Shown here in pieces: positions 46,401 through 58,297 of a stretch of DNA of 64,000 nucleotides. Source of the DNA: Limonium bicolor (lineage: Eukaryota > Streptophyta > Magnoliopsida > Caryophyllales > Plumbaginaceae); the NCBI GenBank assembly GCA_023374045.1, contig CM041778.1, positions 404,362,438 through 404,426,437 on the forward strand, in the 5' to 3' direction. A program made the position numbers and the translations under genes. A model generated the notes under the pieces. That model was not told the origin of the DNA. It saw nothing but the letters and a program-made list of their open reading frames with translations, and made no database searches. Each line of letters begins with the position of its first letter. Position 1 is the stretch's first letter.

Positions 46401-49269
46401 TAGAAATGTTATATTAAATGGAATATATAACATGGTATGAATTAAGGGGTGATTTTGTAAATTAAGGAAACTATGGTTTATGGAAAAGAATAAGATTTTC
46501 TTATGGTGCCTGAGAGGCAATAATAAATAGTTTTGTATAAAAACTATAGGTTATAGGTTAAAGGGAATAAAAAAATATCACATAGTATGATATTAGTATA
46601 TGGTATAACATTACATAATGTTATGTGGTCAAATGGGTTTTAAATAAAGTTAAGGGCTATACCGAGTTAATAAGAGTGGGAAAATGAATTTTAGACTAAG
46701 GTCTATAATGTTATAAATGTTACAACATTATATGGTTTAGGTAGAATTGATATAAGGAAGGGTACTCACATAAAATAATGTGACAAACTATAAATAAAGG
46801 GAATTTATAAACTAAGGTATTTATTGAATAAACCTTAGGAGTTGTATTATACAACATAAAATGTTACATAATATTAGGATAATAATCTTAATACAAGTTG
46901 TATGATATAATACAACTAATGGGAATAATCATCTAAAAGAAGATGATCAAATGTAACATAAATACAAGAGTTTATTAAACTCATGGGAGTTACCTACGTG
47001 GTAAATATATACATACACAAGGATAATGTATATAGGTGGATATATATTTTGGTTGAGAACCATATGATTAGTGATGGTGGTTATTTAAAAAAAATAAGTT
47101 ATGAACTATAAGTATGAGTTTTGGATACAATACAAAAAAATAATGATATAATACAATCATGCATGAATACATGCAATATAGGTGTAATAAATTAATAAAA
47201 AGGAATAAATAAATATTGGATTAACCGATACATAAGATAATGTGGATTATGTGGATTAATTTATAATAAAAGAAAATACTATATTATAATATAAAGTTAT
47301 AGATTGTGTAATATATAGAACTATAGAATAATGATAATTATAATAAAGATGATATAAGTAGTATAAGAATATAAGGAATTAATAGTTATGGGTGGATAAG
47401 ATTAAAAAGAAATATAACGAATTAAACTTAATAGTTGAAAAATTGGCGTATGGGTTTTAAGTAACAAAAAACCGACAGTTTTAGAGAAACCCGTAACAAA
47501 CAACTGTAGAAACAGGGTGAACTGTCGGGGTTACTTATTATTCGGAAATACCGGATGTAGTTAATCATGGAGATTGACTTATAGTTTTAATACCGTTTAG
47601 ATATAACTTCTGACAAGACGCTCGACGAGCTAGCGGACTACACGGAGCATAGGATCTTGCTGATTCATACTCCACCGTAATACGATCAGGGTGAATGGTA
47701 TGTAAAGGGGTTTGATCCGAGTTGTCCTAAGGTTGCTCCTTGGGCTCGGATTTGGTTTATATAACTTGTATGTTGTTATATGTCTCTGATTGTCTCTGAG
47801 GGCTTCCTCAGTTGAGATTCTGTGTGAGCTGTGACAAGATTGATTGTCTGAATGTGTTAATAATATGCATGAATTGTATATTTATAGCTGCTTATTATTT
47901 ACTGTTGTTGAGTTAACAGTATCGGTTCGTATATGAACCAATATATAAAAACGAACTAGCGGCTATGGTGCTATCTTATATGAGATATAAGGAACGTAAG
48001 TAAAACGTGTTGTAGCACTATGATTATAACATATACATATTATCTGAGACTTTGTACGGAGCATTGGCCTTTTCTATACGCCGCTCTCGTATCTAACACT
48101 GGATCCCGAGTTTACAGACTCCGGATTGGACTAATGACCTTAGTCTGCTGTGTTAGAAAATTGGTAATGCGATGCGATGGTAATAATTAATTAAAGGAAT
48201 GGAAAGTAAAGCCAAGAGGATGTGGCTCTTGGTGCGCGTTGTGATCACAAAAACGATACCAGGATGTCCGCGTACGGGTCCGTAAGTATCAAGAAAATTT
48301 CCCGTGAGCTAGAGTGGCTCGTTGGTCGGAGACTCTACCGTTGGAGTGGCTACTGCCGTGGGTGACCCGCCATAATATATGGGTAACTAGAGACATGTCG
48401 TTTTAATGAGACATTGTCACTAGGTATAACTGAACAACTAAAACAATTGAGACTTATACAGTGGCGAACAATACCATGGACGAGACTTAATACTTGTTTA
48501 TTATTCTCGTTGTTTCGCTTTGTTGTTCATTGGTTATACTTGTGGTTATTTTATTGTGTGTTGATGGTTGGATGGAGCCTACGAGGCTAAGGTAAATTAA
48601 ATATGAAAACTGTACGCTACGGCGAATGTACATTGTACATTATATTGTTATTACTCGATACGTTCGATATATAAATGTTGTATGGAATATAAATGAATGT
48701 TTGGATATTTGGATGGATGGTTGAATGTTTATGGATACTTGGATGGATGGTTAAATTTATTATGCATGTTTATTACAGTATTGAATATATCTGTAAAATG
48801 GTAAAGCGTGAAACCAATCTAATAATAAGATGGTTAAAATGACAAGTGACCATTAGGGTCCAGGCCCAGCATACTCAGCGTCTATCGCTGATACTACACC
48901 ATTACAGGTTGTTGTTCATTGTCGGAGCCGAAGAGCAGGAACAGGGTAATTGGAGATGTTGTATAGCAATGAAGATGGTGTATGGTCTTATGGTAAGGTT
49001 GTGTATTTTCAGGTTTGGGTAGACGCTCACTTGTCGATGTTTATGATTTATGGATTTAGTATGATGTATAGGAATTTCTCGTTATCACTGCGGTTAGCAG
49101 TTTGTTTATTTTGGAAGTTGGATGTGGTTTGGCTACGTTGCTTGCATGGGCGAGTAATGGCCGGTGACACCCAAGTGAGTTTTGTAATTGTTGGTTATTT
49201 TCCGCTGTGAGACGTTTTATTTATTGCTACGTGAGAGGTTATATCGTGATTATGGAGAGGGGTGTTACA
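43462..49269 (+). repeat. 3' LTR of element A (5,808 bp)
   Basis: Colinear with 10081-15720. The main difference is a replaced stretch: about 215 bp at 47178-47392 stands where the 5' LTR has about 30 bp (near 13815-13840). Terminal stem-loop at 49137-49158. Ends GGGGTGTTACA before ATAAT. Confidence 0.93.
49137..49158 (+). promoter_or_regulatory. LTR 3'-end stem-loop, 3' LTR A copy
   Basis: Arms GTTGCTTGC and GCGAGTAAT, loop ATGG. All nine positions pair if G-U is allowed. It differs from the 5' LTR copy by C to T in the first arm (C-G becomes U-G) and by a repaired closing pair. Confidence 0.65.
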
Positions 49270-49274
49270 ATAAT

Positions 49275-50792
49275 GCCATAGTCCTAAGGAGTTATTACAA
49301 CTATGATTTGATCTCAATGAATCTCCTCTGTCAATATCCATACTAAAACATTTTTGTTTTCTCCTATCGCATTCTTTGTCAAATACATAAAGGCCCCTGT
49401 GAACTTGACCAATCTCTACCTCTTCCCTGTGATCACAAGCCTGATAAATATAGCAGCTAGGATTAAAATATAACCTAGCATTCATTTGAGTGGTAAGTTT
49501 TCTTACAGAGATAAGACCAAACCTAAAACTAGGCACACACAGCATATCCTTAAGAACTATAAGATCGTTCAATTTAATATTACCTATCAATTTGACTGGT
49601 TGAGGGTGCCCATCAGGCATCCCAATAGGTAGGGTTTATTAATGAAAACAACTTCACAAAACAAGGACAAGTCATCACACACATGTGGTTTGATGCACCA
49701 TTGTCTATAATCCATTAAGTTTCCTTTCATCTAGGGTTATAACCAGCATTAAAAATCTTATAAATATTGTGAGTCCAGCTAACTTTATGTTGGAATAGAG
49801 TCTTACTAATGAATCCATAATTGGATTCAGATACTTGAGATTCCTTGTTACTGATTTGAGACTTGCTGATATAGGTGAGTGACTGATTAACTTGCTCCGT
49901 AGTTAAGACTCCCCCAAATTGATCCTTGGTCTCATCATCCTTCTGCTCATTAACGTTATTGGCGTGGAAACTTTTCTCCTTGTCCCCGCCATCCTGGAGG
50001 GAATCTACGTTTTTGAAAAACATTTGTCTTCCGTATGGCCCAGTTTATGGCAGTAGAAGCATTGTAGACCAAGTCGCCTCCCCTCAACTGGCTGAGCCCA
50101 AAGTTTTTCCTTCCTTGGGTTGTAGCGAAAGCTACTAGAGCTTCTATGTCGATTGTTGGTGTGGTCGTTAGGGTTTTTTGTCGCTCTTGTTGGATTAACA
50201 AAGAGAAAGCTTGCTCGGTGGTTGAGATAGGGGAGATCATTAAGATCTTCTCCCTGGATGCGCTATATGGTCATTCAGACCCATCAAGAATTTGATCAAC
50301 CTCTGGTTCTTGATGTACCCTTTGAATGCCTTGTCTGTGGCACAAGAACAGACAGGGGAGAGAAGTGGCAGTGTTGATTTCATCCCAAATGCCTCTTAGC
50401 TTGGCAAAATACTCCCTGATGGTTTCGCTCCCTTGAAGTGCATTCACCAGCCGGTGCTCGAGGTCATACATGCGCGTGACATCTACTTGGTCATATCTTG
50501 CACATAAATCTTCCCAGATTTTTGCTGTTGATGACCGGAACAGAACAGAGTCAGCAACCCGCTTCTCTAGGCTCATCAGGATCTGCGACCGCACCATATT
50601 ATTGCAGCGCTTCCACGCTTCCGCTCGGACGTCGCAATCTGTCATTTTTTTTAGACTTTTGTCCATGAACCCAAGCTTATTCTTGGACTCGAGGGCGATT
50701 TCAACTTGGTGCTTCCAATGAGGGAAACCAGGGCCTCCCTTAAACTTCACGGCCAGTGCTAGACCAAGATGGTCCGAGCTGGAGAGATACAC
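49275..50792 (-). pseudogene. gag: copia gag and protease half (decayed)
   Basis: Read from 50792 down. A gag region has HLGLALAVKFKGGPGFPHWK and, later, LMSLEKRVADSVLFRSST with KIWEDLCARYDQ and LRGIWDEINTA, the UBN2-type copia gag pattern. A zinc knuckle CFYCHKLGHTEDKC lies at about 50063-50022 in another frame. Protease is seen as WIIDNGASNHMC (about 49712-49677), matching the copia DSGAS/T site with N replacing S. Then LIGNIKLNDLIVLKDMLCVP and FGLISVRKLT lead into GAG-pre-integrase, which ends at LWHY where element A was inserted. Frame changes separate gag, knuckle and protease. There is no clean ATG; upstream sequence to 51014 is leader. The other half is at 7150-10080. Confidence 0.88.
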
Positions 50793-51028
50793 ATGAGCCT
50801 GATTTCGATTGTGCTGCTATCGCTGGTTCCTATCTCTGAATCGAGGGTGCCTTTTCCTAAATATAGGGTTCACTCTTTCATTTTATGGCCATTATTACGC
50901 GGAAAACGAAGGACAAAAACAAGAATCAGGGCTAGGAATGAAGCAAGTGACGAAATGGGCACTTTACTCAGAGGAAAGAGAAAACAAGAAGGAATGAGCA
51001 AACAATGAAAGTTAGGAGCTAGATCCCA

Positions 51029-51305
51029 TGATCTTATCTAACCAGAACTTCAAGAATGAATCAATTGTAGAAGAAGATAGATTGTGTTTTATAGTTGTGA
51101 GAGTAGCTCATGACCATTACGGTCGTAATAAAGCAGCATAATACAATAAAAATCCCTAACACCGATTTCCTAAAACTAATAACCCCAATATGTAAACTGA
51201 ACCAGTTATGAAACTTTTCAAAACCAAACCGGTACCGGTCCACCCAACTTAAACTAAAACTAATCAAGAGCAAATCACACTTAAACTAACATTATAATCC
51301 TAACA
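51029..51305 (-). repeat. 5' LTR of the copia element
   Basis: Pairs with 6755-7044; minus strand TGTTAGGATTATAATGTT to about AAGATCA. The next bases on the minus strand, TGGGATCTAGCTCC, sit where a PBS belongs but do not match a tRNA end I recognise. Confidence 0.8.
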
Positions 51306-51340
51306 CCATGGTCCTAGGGAAATAGGCCCGAATCCTAACA
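51306..51340 (+). repeat. Right end of the old split copia-type LTR
   Basis: CCATGGTCCTAGGG... to AATCCTAACA; joins to 6441-6754 when the copia element is removed. A solo LTR is the simplest reading. Confidence 0.35.
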
Positions 51341-51806
51341 ATATATAATACTAGTCTTGTTCAAAACTAATACCGATACTTAAAACTGTGTGTAAACCAA
51401 ACCAACCCAAATAATTCACCCAAATTAACCCATAATTAAAGAAAAAATAATTCGAATGACTATAGGCTAACCTAAGCCTGGAGTATCCAAACCAAAATCA
51501 GCCAAATTAAAGTTACATGAATCGAAACCAACCTATATGATTCAAATCAATCTGAAACTTCACGAAATTGAACTTAACCAAAAAAATCAAATTCTCCTGA
51601 CTCGATCCAAATCAAACAAATTTAGATGTCTACAACTAATCTGAAACGAACAAAACCAAATCAAATCCAAACCAATGACCCAAATTGACAAATCTAAGTG
51701 ATCAACCGAGTGATTACAAACACATTTCAACAGTTCAGTATTAGTATGTTGGTAACTCAGTAGAAATTGTACATTTTTATATTGGTAAGCAACAATTACA
51801 TTATCC
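51341..51806. other. No gene seen; low-complexity AAACCAA-rich DNA
   Basis: Many degenerate repeats of AACCAAATC-like words; no ORF with features. Confidence 0.5.
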
Positions 51807-52022
51807 CACTACTAGAAAACAGCGGTTTACCTACGGAAATTACCTATGAAACTTTCCGTAGGTAATTGCCGACGGAATACCTACGGTTTTTAGTGCAACC
51901 CATATTTAAGAAGTTACTGTCGGAATACCGATGAAATACCAACCACATTATTATTGACGCAATAATCCGTAGGTAAATCTAAAGGAAAAAAGCGGGAAGG
52001 CTCGTTGATAATGGCGTGTGTA
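51807..52022 (+). mobile_element. CACTA-type transposon terminus (fragment)
   Basis: Starts CACTACTAGAAAACAG, the common terminus of plant CACTA (En/Spm) elements. Subterminal repeats follow in both orientations: CCTACGGAAATTACC and TTCCGTAGGTAATTGCC, then CCTACGG and CCGTAGG. No transposase and no clear inverted partner end was found in the window. Confidence 0.6.
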
Positions 52023-52260
52023 GCTGCCAATATATAAAATCCTCTTTTATAAATCTTCATTTTTTTCATTACTAATTATACGTTTTCTAATATTAATATA
52101 CACTTATTATAGAATACATATATTATATTTAGATATAACTAAATCACCAAGGTGTGCTCCATGGGGAAGTGCTCTCTCCTCTCTCCTCACTTTCACTTAG
52201 TCATAGCTCAAAAGCTTTGTCTAGCAACCGAACTTTCTTTGCAAGTTATAGCTCTGATTT

Positions 52261-52718
52261 CCCCGTCCGAGATCCATCCTCCATATCGACATCGTGTAGT
52301 GGCTTCGGAGCTCTTGCATGTCGGTTTTGGGCTTCAGATTTTGTGCTCCAGTTCCTCTTGCTCGAGATATATCCTCCATGATGACACAGAGTTGGAGGCT
52401 CTGTAGTTCTTGCATGTTGATTTTAATAAAGGTGGTTGTTGTTGTAAATAAAGAGACGGCGATTGGCTTCCAAATCTATGCTTTTGCTTGAGATATATTC
52501 TCCATGGCAACACCGAGTTTGAGGCTCTATAATTCTTGCATGTTGATTCTAATAAAGGTGGTTATTGTTGTAGAGAAAGAGAGGACGATTGGCTTCCAAT
52601 TCGTGCTCCCGCTCTTCCCGTCCAAGATCAATTCTCCACAGAGACACCAATTTGATTTGGAGTTTTTTCATGTCAGTTATGGGCTTCCAAATCTGTGCTC
52701 CAGTTCTTCCAGCCGAGT
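52261..52718 (+). repeat. Minisatellite, four degenerate copies of a 100-127-bp unit
   Basis: Copies begin near 52261, 52364, 52490 and 52618. Shared words are GAGAT(A/C)(C/T)AT(C/T)CTCCA, TTCTTGCATGTTGATT, AATAAAGGTGGTT and GATTGGCTTCCAA. Copies 2 and 3 are closest. The short plus-strand ORFs here (52152-52755) follow the repeat and have no known domain. Confidence 0.65.
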
Positions 52719-55006
52719 TCTTTCCTTCACAAATGACACCATGTTGAAGTTTTGAATCTTTTGTATGTCGGTCTTGACATATGTTTTTATGTTGTGTTTT
52801 TTATCCAACAATAAATCTAGGTATGTTGTTTTCGGACCTAGCAATAAATTTAGGAATGTTGTTTGTGATGAGTTTGTACACCCATCTTGCTCTATTTTAA
52901 GTCATCAAAGAGCAGGTGAAGCTCTTACTCCTAGTCAGTACGTGTGATAAGCTTTTTTATGCATGATGCATTTCAGGTGAGGATTCATGGTATATCCACA
53001 TCCACGTTTACCGTCCGAATCTTTTTGTTGATGGTTCTAGTTTTACCTAATGAGAATGGTTTGAGGTCTAAAAAACAAAAAACAAAATCGCCAACATTCA
53101 GTTGCAAGCGATATATTGTTGTTCCATGTCTCGTCGTCCTCTTAGCAGACATTGTTATCGATCTCAGCAATATTCTTGACATGCAATGTGGTTCTTTGCC
53201 TCTTAATAAAATATACCGGCTCCATTCATTTATTCGCATCTTTTTTCTCTGTTGTTTCTATTGACATAACCTCCGTATTCGGTTTGAAGAATGATACCAG
53301 GCAGGACTAACCTAGCTAAGCTTACAATATGATGATGATGCTCATTGTCTGATTCTGGTTCTATTGCGTATGTGTGTTACCTCTCAGGTCTACTGTGCTA
53401 GTGCTTCTATAACTCCCATCATCGTGGAACATATCTTACTTTTAAGTACATAAATTAATATGGGGTATCACTAGTTTAATCCTGCTACAATTTTGTATTT
53501 TGCGTGAGCTTATCAATCATTTATCTACTGCTCCTATGATCAAGGATTTATATAGGCTAGCATTCATGCGAAGTAATAGTTGAATTTGTCATTGCTTGTA
53601 GTAAGGTATGGTCTCCATCAGTCTAAGAATCATTTACTTAAGTATATATGCACAGTATTTATTAATTTATGATATTCTATTTCTTGGAATTTCTTTGGGA
53701 ATATAATAGTAGATCAGAACTGACATATAATGAGTAGGATAAGGTATCCTAGCTCGTAGCTACAAGTTTGATGGTTGATTGATACGTTATGTTTGGGACA
53801 CAACACCCATGTTAATGTAGGTGAGGGGATTGTTTTGTTTTCTTTGCCGACATGCCAGAGGACATCGTAAGTTATACTATTTATAAAATTTATTTCATAG
53901 TTGTCAACAGAGGTAATATTTTATAGCAATCTATAATTTAGATATATGATGAACAAAGTAACAGTTACAATTTTTATGGTTACTCGGTAATAAAAAAATG
54001 TAGAGGACTATAATTGATATCGAATTAGAGACAGGGAATACTAACCAAATATGGAACAATTCCTCTTTTTTCGAAAATGAAATCCACTTTCCATTAAAGC
54101 AAACAAGAGTATAAAGACGAGCTATAAGAAGCCCGGAAATTAATAAACATACAAAGACTACTTTGGCTAAGCCAATAATCCGAGCTTGAAGAATTTCTAG
54201 TGATACAGTCCAAACTCACTAAACAAGGGAAGGGCTTAATGTGTCTAACACGCTCTTTGAAATCTCCTAAGACTAAAGGAAAGTAGATAAGTTCTTGATA
54301 GCGTAACAAGGTAAGGGTGCTTTAAAACCCATAACCCAATAATAAAAATATCCTAGATCTATAACTAGATTATGAATTATTGCTAAAATGGACAACAACA
54401 TAGAAACATAATAAAGGCCAGCATGCAAAAGGTCCGAAAGCTCAAACTCGGTCCAAAGCCGCCCAAACCGACATGCAACACCAAGATCTGGACACAACAA
54501 GTAGGAGAAAGGTTGAATTCGAGAGTAGTTGACGCCAGAAGCTTATTTCTGAAGACAAAACCGGCATCGGCAGGATGGAGCAGGGCTGCGACGACGGAGG
54601 GAGTGAGGAGCCAATGAAGACATCAACCCAACGATGACAAGGATAAAGAGACGACTAACTACCTTATTTCTATAAGCAAACGCTGAGTGAGATTTGGAAG
54701 ACGATGAGCTTGGGGAAGAAAATGGCTATGGAGATTGCATGACGAAGAAAGAAGGAAAGATAGAGGAAGGAATGGAGAAGAGAATGATGAGAGACATGAT
54801 AGCAACCGACAAAGCAGAAAATGAGGAATGGGAAGAGAGAAGATTTATCTTCTCCCTCCCTTCTCGAATGCTGACATTTTTTTTACAATCCCTCTTAGTT
54901 ACAAGCATATGTAGCTATATTTGGTTACATATGTAGTTGTACAATTGTATAAAGTAAAAGTACTGACTGCAAGTAATCGTGAAGGGGTAGAGGATATAGC
55001 TGCCCA
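52719..55006. other. No gene recognised
   Basis: Several frames of 60-106 codons on both strands, none with recognisable motifs or a consistent coding pattern. 54694-54936 is a charged frame (many E, K, M) in purine-rich DNA. Confidence 0.45.
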
Positions 55007-56040
55007 ATGCGCAACCTTTCACTAACCAAGGATGAGGGCTCCTTTATGAACATCGATGATCTGCTAGACCAGACAAGCATCCCCAACTACGAGTGCAGTA
55101 TCCTTGAGAATTTGTTATCATCTAGAAACACGGATGTCCACGCCTTGAAGGGTACTTTTGATAAGCCCTACCAACTTCATGGAAAAATCAGGGCGAGGTC
55201 CGTAGGTAGGAATCTGTTCATTTTTTAGCTTGGTGGTGAACAAACATGGAGGAAATATTTAGTCGGAGACCTTAGGTTTTTGATAAATCCCTTCTTGTTC
55301 TTCAGCGACTCCATCCAAAGAAAGCACCCGGATCAGGAGTTCAGGTTCATCTCGCTCTGGATTTGGATACAAAATGTCCTTTTCGCTCTTCGACATAAAT
55401 CCTTTGCCCAGCGTATGACAGTCAAGCTGGGGAGTTTCATTGATTTTGAAGGCAATGGAAAACGTAGGCAAAAGAACTTGCACTGGTGTTTGAGCCCCTT
55501 CTTCAACGGATCATGTGAAGGATGATGGAGGTGGAGACTCTACCTCGCCACCTAGCCCCTGACTCGCCTATTCATACTGTTGATGGTCGAATGAATGATT
55601 CAGGAATAACTACATATTCGTATGATTCCTCTGCTCTCTGGCAGGACTTTGCTCCTTATAGGCAGGAAGGGGACAATAAATTGGCTAAGCCATCCAAGGG
55701 TTTAATTATACAAAAGGAGGCTAAAAACCCAATGGACTTCCTCGGGACCTAGTAGATGAGGCTTCCTTAGTTGACTGTTCGGTTCGGATTTGGCTTGTGA
55801 TTCGGTGGACCATTTTAGGGGGGGAAGAGAAACCTTGGTAGGGTTTTGGGCGGTAGCTCTTTGAGGGATGTTTAGAGGCATAACAGAGACAATCACATGG
55901 GAAAGAAGGGAAAGACCTATGATCCTAACTCGGGCATGTCCCCAGGTTTGCTGGTGATCGATTTGAGCACATGCCAGGACAAGGACAATGTCGTTGATGG
56001 GGCAACCCCTGGGTTCCCTAGCGGTTTTCAAGGGTAATGA
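55007..56040 (+). pseudogene. DUF4283 protein relic (LINE ORF1/gag-like)
   Basis: Frame one from 55007: NLSLTKDEGSFMNIDD, then LKGTFDKPYQLHGKIRARSV and GRNLFIF, stopping at 55228. Continuing in shifted frames: LGGEQTWRKYLVGDLRFL and PDQEFRFISLWIWIQNVLFAL, then FAQRMTVKLGSFIDFEGNGK (to about 55460). This follows the DUF4283 order: NLFIF near the centre, FxxxxDxxxxLxGGPW (here degraded), then WVRIxxLPxxL (here WIWIQNVLFAL). It probably derives from the first ORF of a plant LINE; no endonuclease or RT is seen downstream. Proline/serine-rich text to about 56040 may be its C-terminal part. Stops and frame changes make it a pseudogene. Confidence 0.65.
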
Positions 56041-56295
56041 TTTGGTTTAGGGCTGGTTGTAGATGGAGGGGGCACCTCGGATAACCTTTCCATGACCCAA
56101 GGCCCTTTTCCTTGTGCTTCGCTCTTTCGTTATTCTATCTTTCGGTATGTTAGATTTTGGTTAATCTTTTTAAGTTTGTACTTGCGGATTCCTAGAGTCT
56201 ACTAGTTCTCTTTTGTTTTCTTAGCAATCCTAATGTGGTCTATGGGTTGGAAGTTGAGTTGTTGGTGCTCGGTAGGGTTGGGTCGGTTAATGGTG

Positions 56296-56560
56296 CACCA
56301 GTACAAAAAGGGCCAATTTCAGAGGTTGTACAAGGTCTATTTCGGCGGTTCTAGAACCACCGAAATGAAGACCGCTGAAATAGGGTTGAGACTCTATCTC
56401 GGCGGTTGTACAACCCCCGAAATAGAGCACCTATGGCGGCGATTCCTAGCTAACAACTGCTGTCATAGGTGGTTGTTTTTAAAAAAACACACCTATGGCG
56501 GCGATTCCTAGCTAATAACCGCCACCATAGGTATTTTTTAAAAAAATAAAAAAATTTAGC
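56296..56560 (+). mobile_element. CACTA-like terminus with subterminal hairpins (fragment)
   Basis: Begins CACCAGTACAAAAAGGGCC, close to the CACTAGTACAAAAAGGG end common in dicot CACTA elements. It is followed by paired words TTTCGGCGGTT / AACCCCCGAAAT and two copies of CACCTATGGCGGCGATTCCT opposed by ACCATAGGT blocks. No coding part is attached. Confidence 0.5.
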
Positions 56561-56566
56561 TGCCTT

Positions 56567-57210
56567 GTCTTCATTCTCGGGAGCGAGATGCAGCAATTCC
56601 AATTATATGCATCTCTGTAGAGCCGCAAATACAAGAGGATGAATAGCGGCACAGTGCATGTATGCTCCTTGTTCGCCTTGTAAAATTACTGTGAGTGAAG
56701 AGATTGTAGTGGTGCAGAGCATGTTCCTTGTTCGCCAGTTAGGGTAGCAAAATTACCGTGAGAAGAGAATGGAATAGGCGCAGACACAAGATGAGAATAA
56801 AGAGACGCGTAGACACAAAAAAGAGAATAAAAAGGCGCAGAGCATGTATGTTTCTTGTTCTCCAAAGAGAAAAATATAAGTTTGAGTATATTACAAGTTC
56901 CGGAATGAACTGCTTCAGCCCCGTCTTCAATCTAGGGAGCGAGATGCAGCGGTTCCAGTGATTTATCACTACATAGGTGCAGACACAAGAAGAAAATGAA
57001 GAGATGGGCAAACACAATGAAGAGAATGAAAAGGTGCAGAGCATGTATGTAGCTTGTTCTCTAGAGAGAAAAAGATAAGTTCGAGTATATTGCCGGTTCT
57101 AGATGAACTACTTCAGTCCCGTCTTCAATCTGGTGAGCGAGATCTAGAGAGGAGCGCAAAACATGTATATTTGCCAGTTAAAGTTGCAAAATTACCGTGA
57201 GAGAAGAGAG
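56567..57210 (+). repeat. Degenerate tandem repeat, unit about 199 bp
   Basis: GTCTTCAATCT..GAGCGAGAT recurs at 56923 and 57121, and GCAGAGCATGTATGT at 56838 and 57037. A looser copy starts at 56567. No protein meaning seen. Confidence 0.6.
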
Positions 57211-58287
57211 GTTGAAGAGCACCTGTGATATAAAAATGAAATAAAGTCTATTTCAGTAGTTGTTATTAACATATATAATTTTAAAAACATAATGGTATAC
57301 GATGAATTAAAAAAAAAATAAATGGTATTTGAATTAAACATGTAGAATTTTGTTTTATATTCTGGAAAAGATGCGACATACAACTTATAAATATTAGCAT
57401 CCCTAATATATACGTGCTTGCTTTTTTACTTATAAGTTGTTGGAAGGATGGTTACAGTAATGCGATCATCAGATGAGCAAAACGAAAGCCAGGTTTTATG
57501 AGGAAAGGAAAAAAAAACGGCTAGCTTTAGATAATGCGATCAAGTTGCATTTACTTTGCAGTTTAAAATTAATATGAATCGTCCTATTCCAGTCAAAAAG
57601 TTTAATGTTAGCTTTGACTCATCTCATCAGCTACAGTAGATATTTGCATAACCCAAAGTGAAACTACTTTTCCTTCCACATTGGCTTCACCTGATTGCAT
57701 GCTTTGATCTCCTCATTTTATTTTTCATCCTTCATATAGCTATGATTTTCCTAGGGCCTTTAGTATCGACAAAAAGAGAGCCATTAATTTTGACTCAAAA
57801 ATATTCTTCTTTTGTATAATTGAGGGTTAAAGACGGTGCCCTGAGGGTTAGCCTTGTTGACGTTTTTAGGTTGCAGTTATTTCGTATGTGATATTATATT
57901 TATGAGAGGAGAATGCAACATGGGACTCTTGTAAGACCCATTACATAAAATCCTTAATAACTTGAAATAGATCAAAATTTAGGGTGTCAATTTCATCCCA
58001 AAAATCGGCCGTAAATTACCTGGTTAGGGTTTTAAATTTTAACCTGAAAATATTGTTGTACTCCAAAACTCAAATCAACCAAAAACCTGAAATTATTCTT
58101 TTAATTAGATTTTTAACACTTATTCTCATTTTTAGCTGAAGTAGACAACTTAAATTTGTTGTTTCATGGAGTATGTATATCTTTTGACAATAGCTTCATT
58201 TTGCAGGAAGTTAGTTTCATGTTAGTTTCAAAGGTTATTTTGGGTTATTTTTTTGTTGTTAATTTTGAGTCCGGTTTAGATTAAGCT
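57211..58287. other. No gene seen
   Basis: AT-rich DNA without notable ORFs; leads into the MULE target duplication at 58288-58297. Confidence 0.5.
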
Positions 58288-58297
58288 CAACCAACCC

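Larger units (their letters stand above)
10081..49269 (+). mobile_element. Element A: giant-LTR, pol-less Ty3/gypsy-like retrotransposon, host of three nested insertions
   Basis: Two homologous LTRs (10081-15720 and 43462-49269), a PBS at 15725-15736, a polypurine tract at 43449-43461 and a perfect target duplication ATAAT (10076-10080 and 49270-49274) define a complete element. Its own sequence is 10081-15980, 29878-32954, 36844-37179 and 42594-49269; B, C and D were inserted later. Internal coding is limited to a frameshifted gag with two zinc knuckles. No protease, RT, RNase H or integrase motif was found in the rest. It therefore resembles gag-only non-autonomous elements, with the enzymes supplied in trans. 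Confidence 0.9.
6755..51305 (-). mobile_element. Ty1/copia retrotransposon, split by a 39-kb nested insertion
   Basis: Two LTRs of about 280-290 bp (left near 6755-7044, right near 51029-51305) share both ends, the right end reading ...AATCCTAACA. A 5-bp direct repeat CCATG (6750-6754 and 51306-51310) flanks the element. Between the LTRs, minus-strand domains run in copia order: gag, zinc knuckle, protease, integrase, reverse transcriptase, RNase H. Element A (10081-49269) sits between the gag/protease half and the integrase/RT half. Removing A with one ATAAT copy restores the reading LWHYSLGHLPKERISKL across the junction. The left LTR start is uncertain by a few bases because it does not begin with a clean TG after the CCATG. 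Confidence 0.88.

Noticed and set aside
49926..50138. Plus-strand ORF overlapping the copia gag
   Set aside because: Antisense to the copia zinc-knuckle region; shadow frame.
54694..54936. Charged 80-codon ORF as a possible small gene
   Set aside because: Purine-rich low-complexity DNA, no motif, no neighbouring exon or signal.
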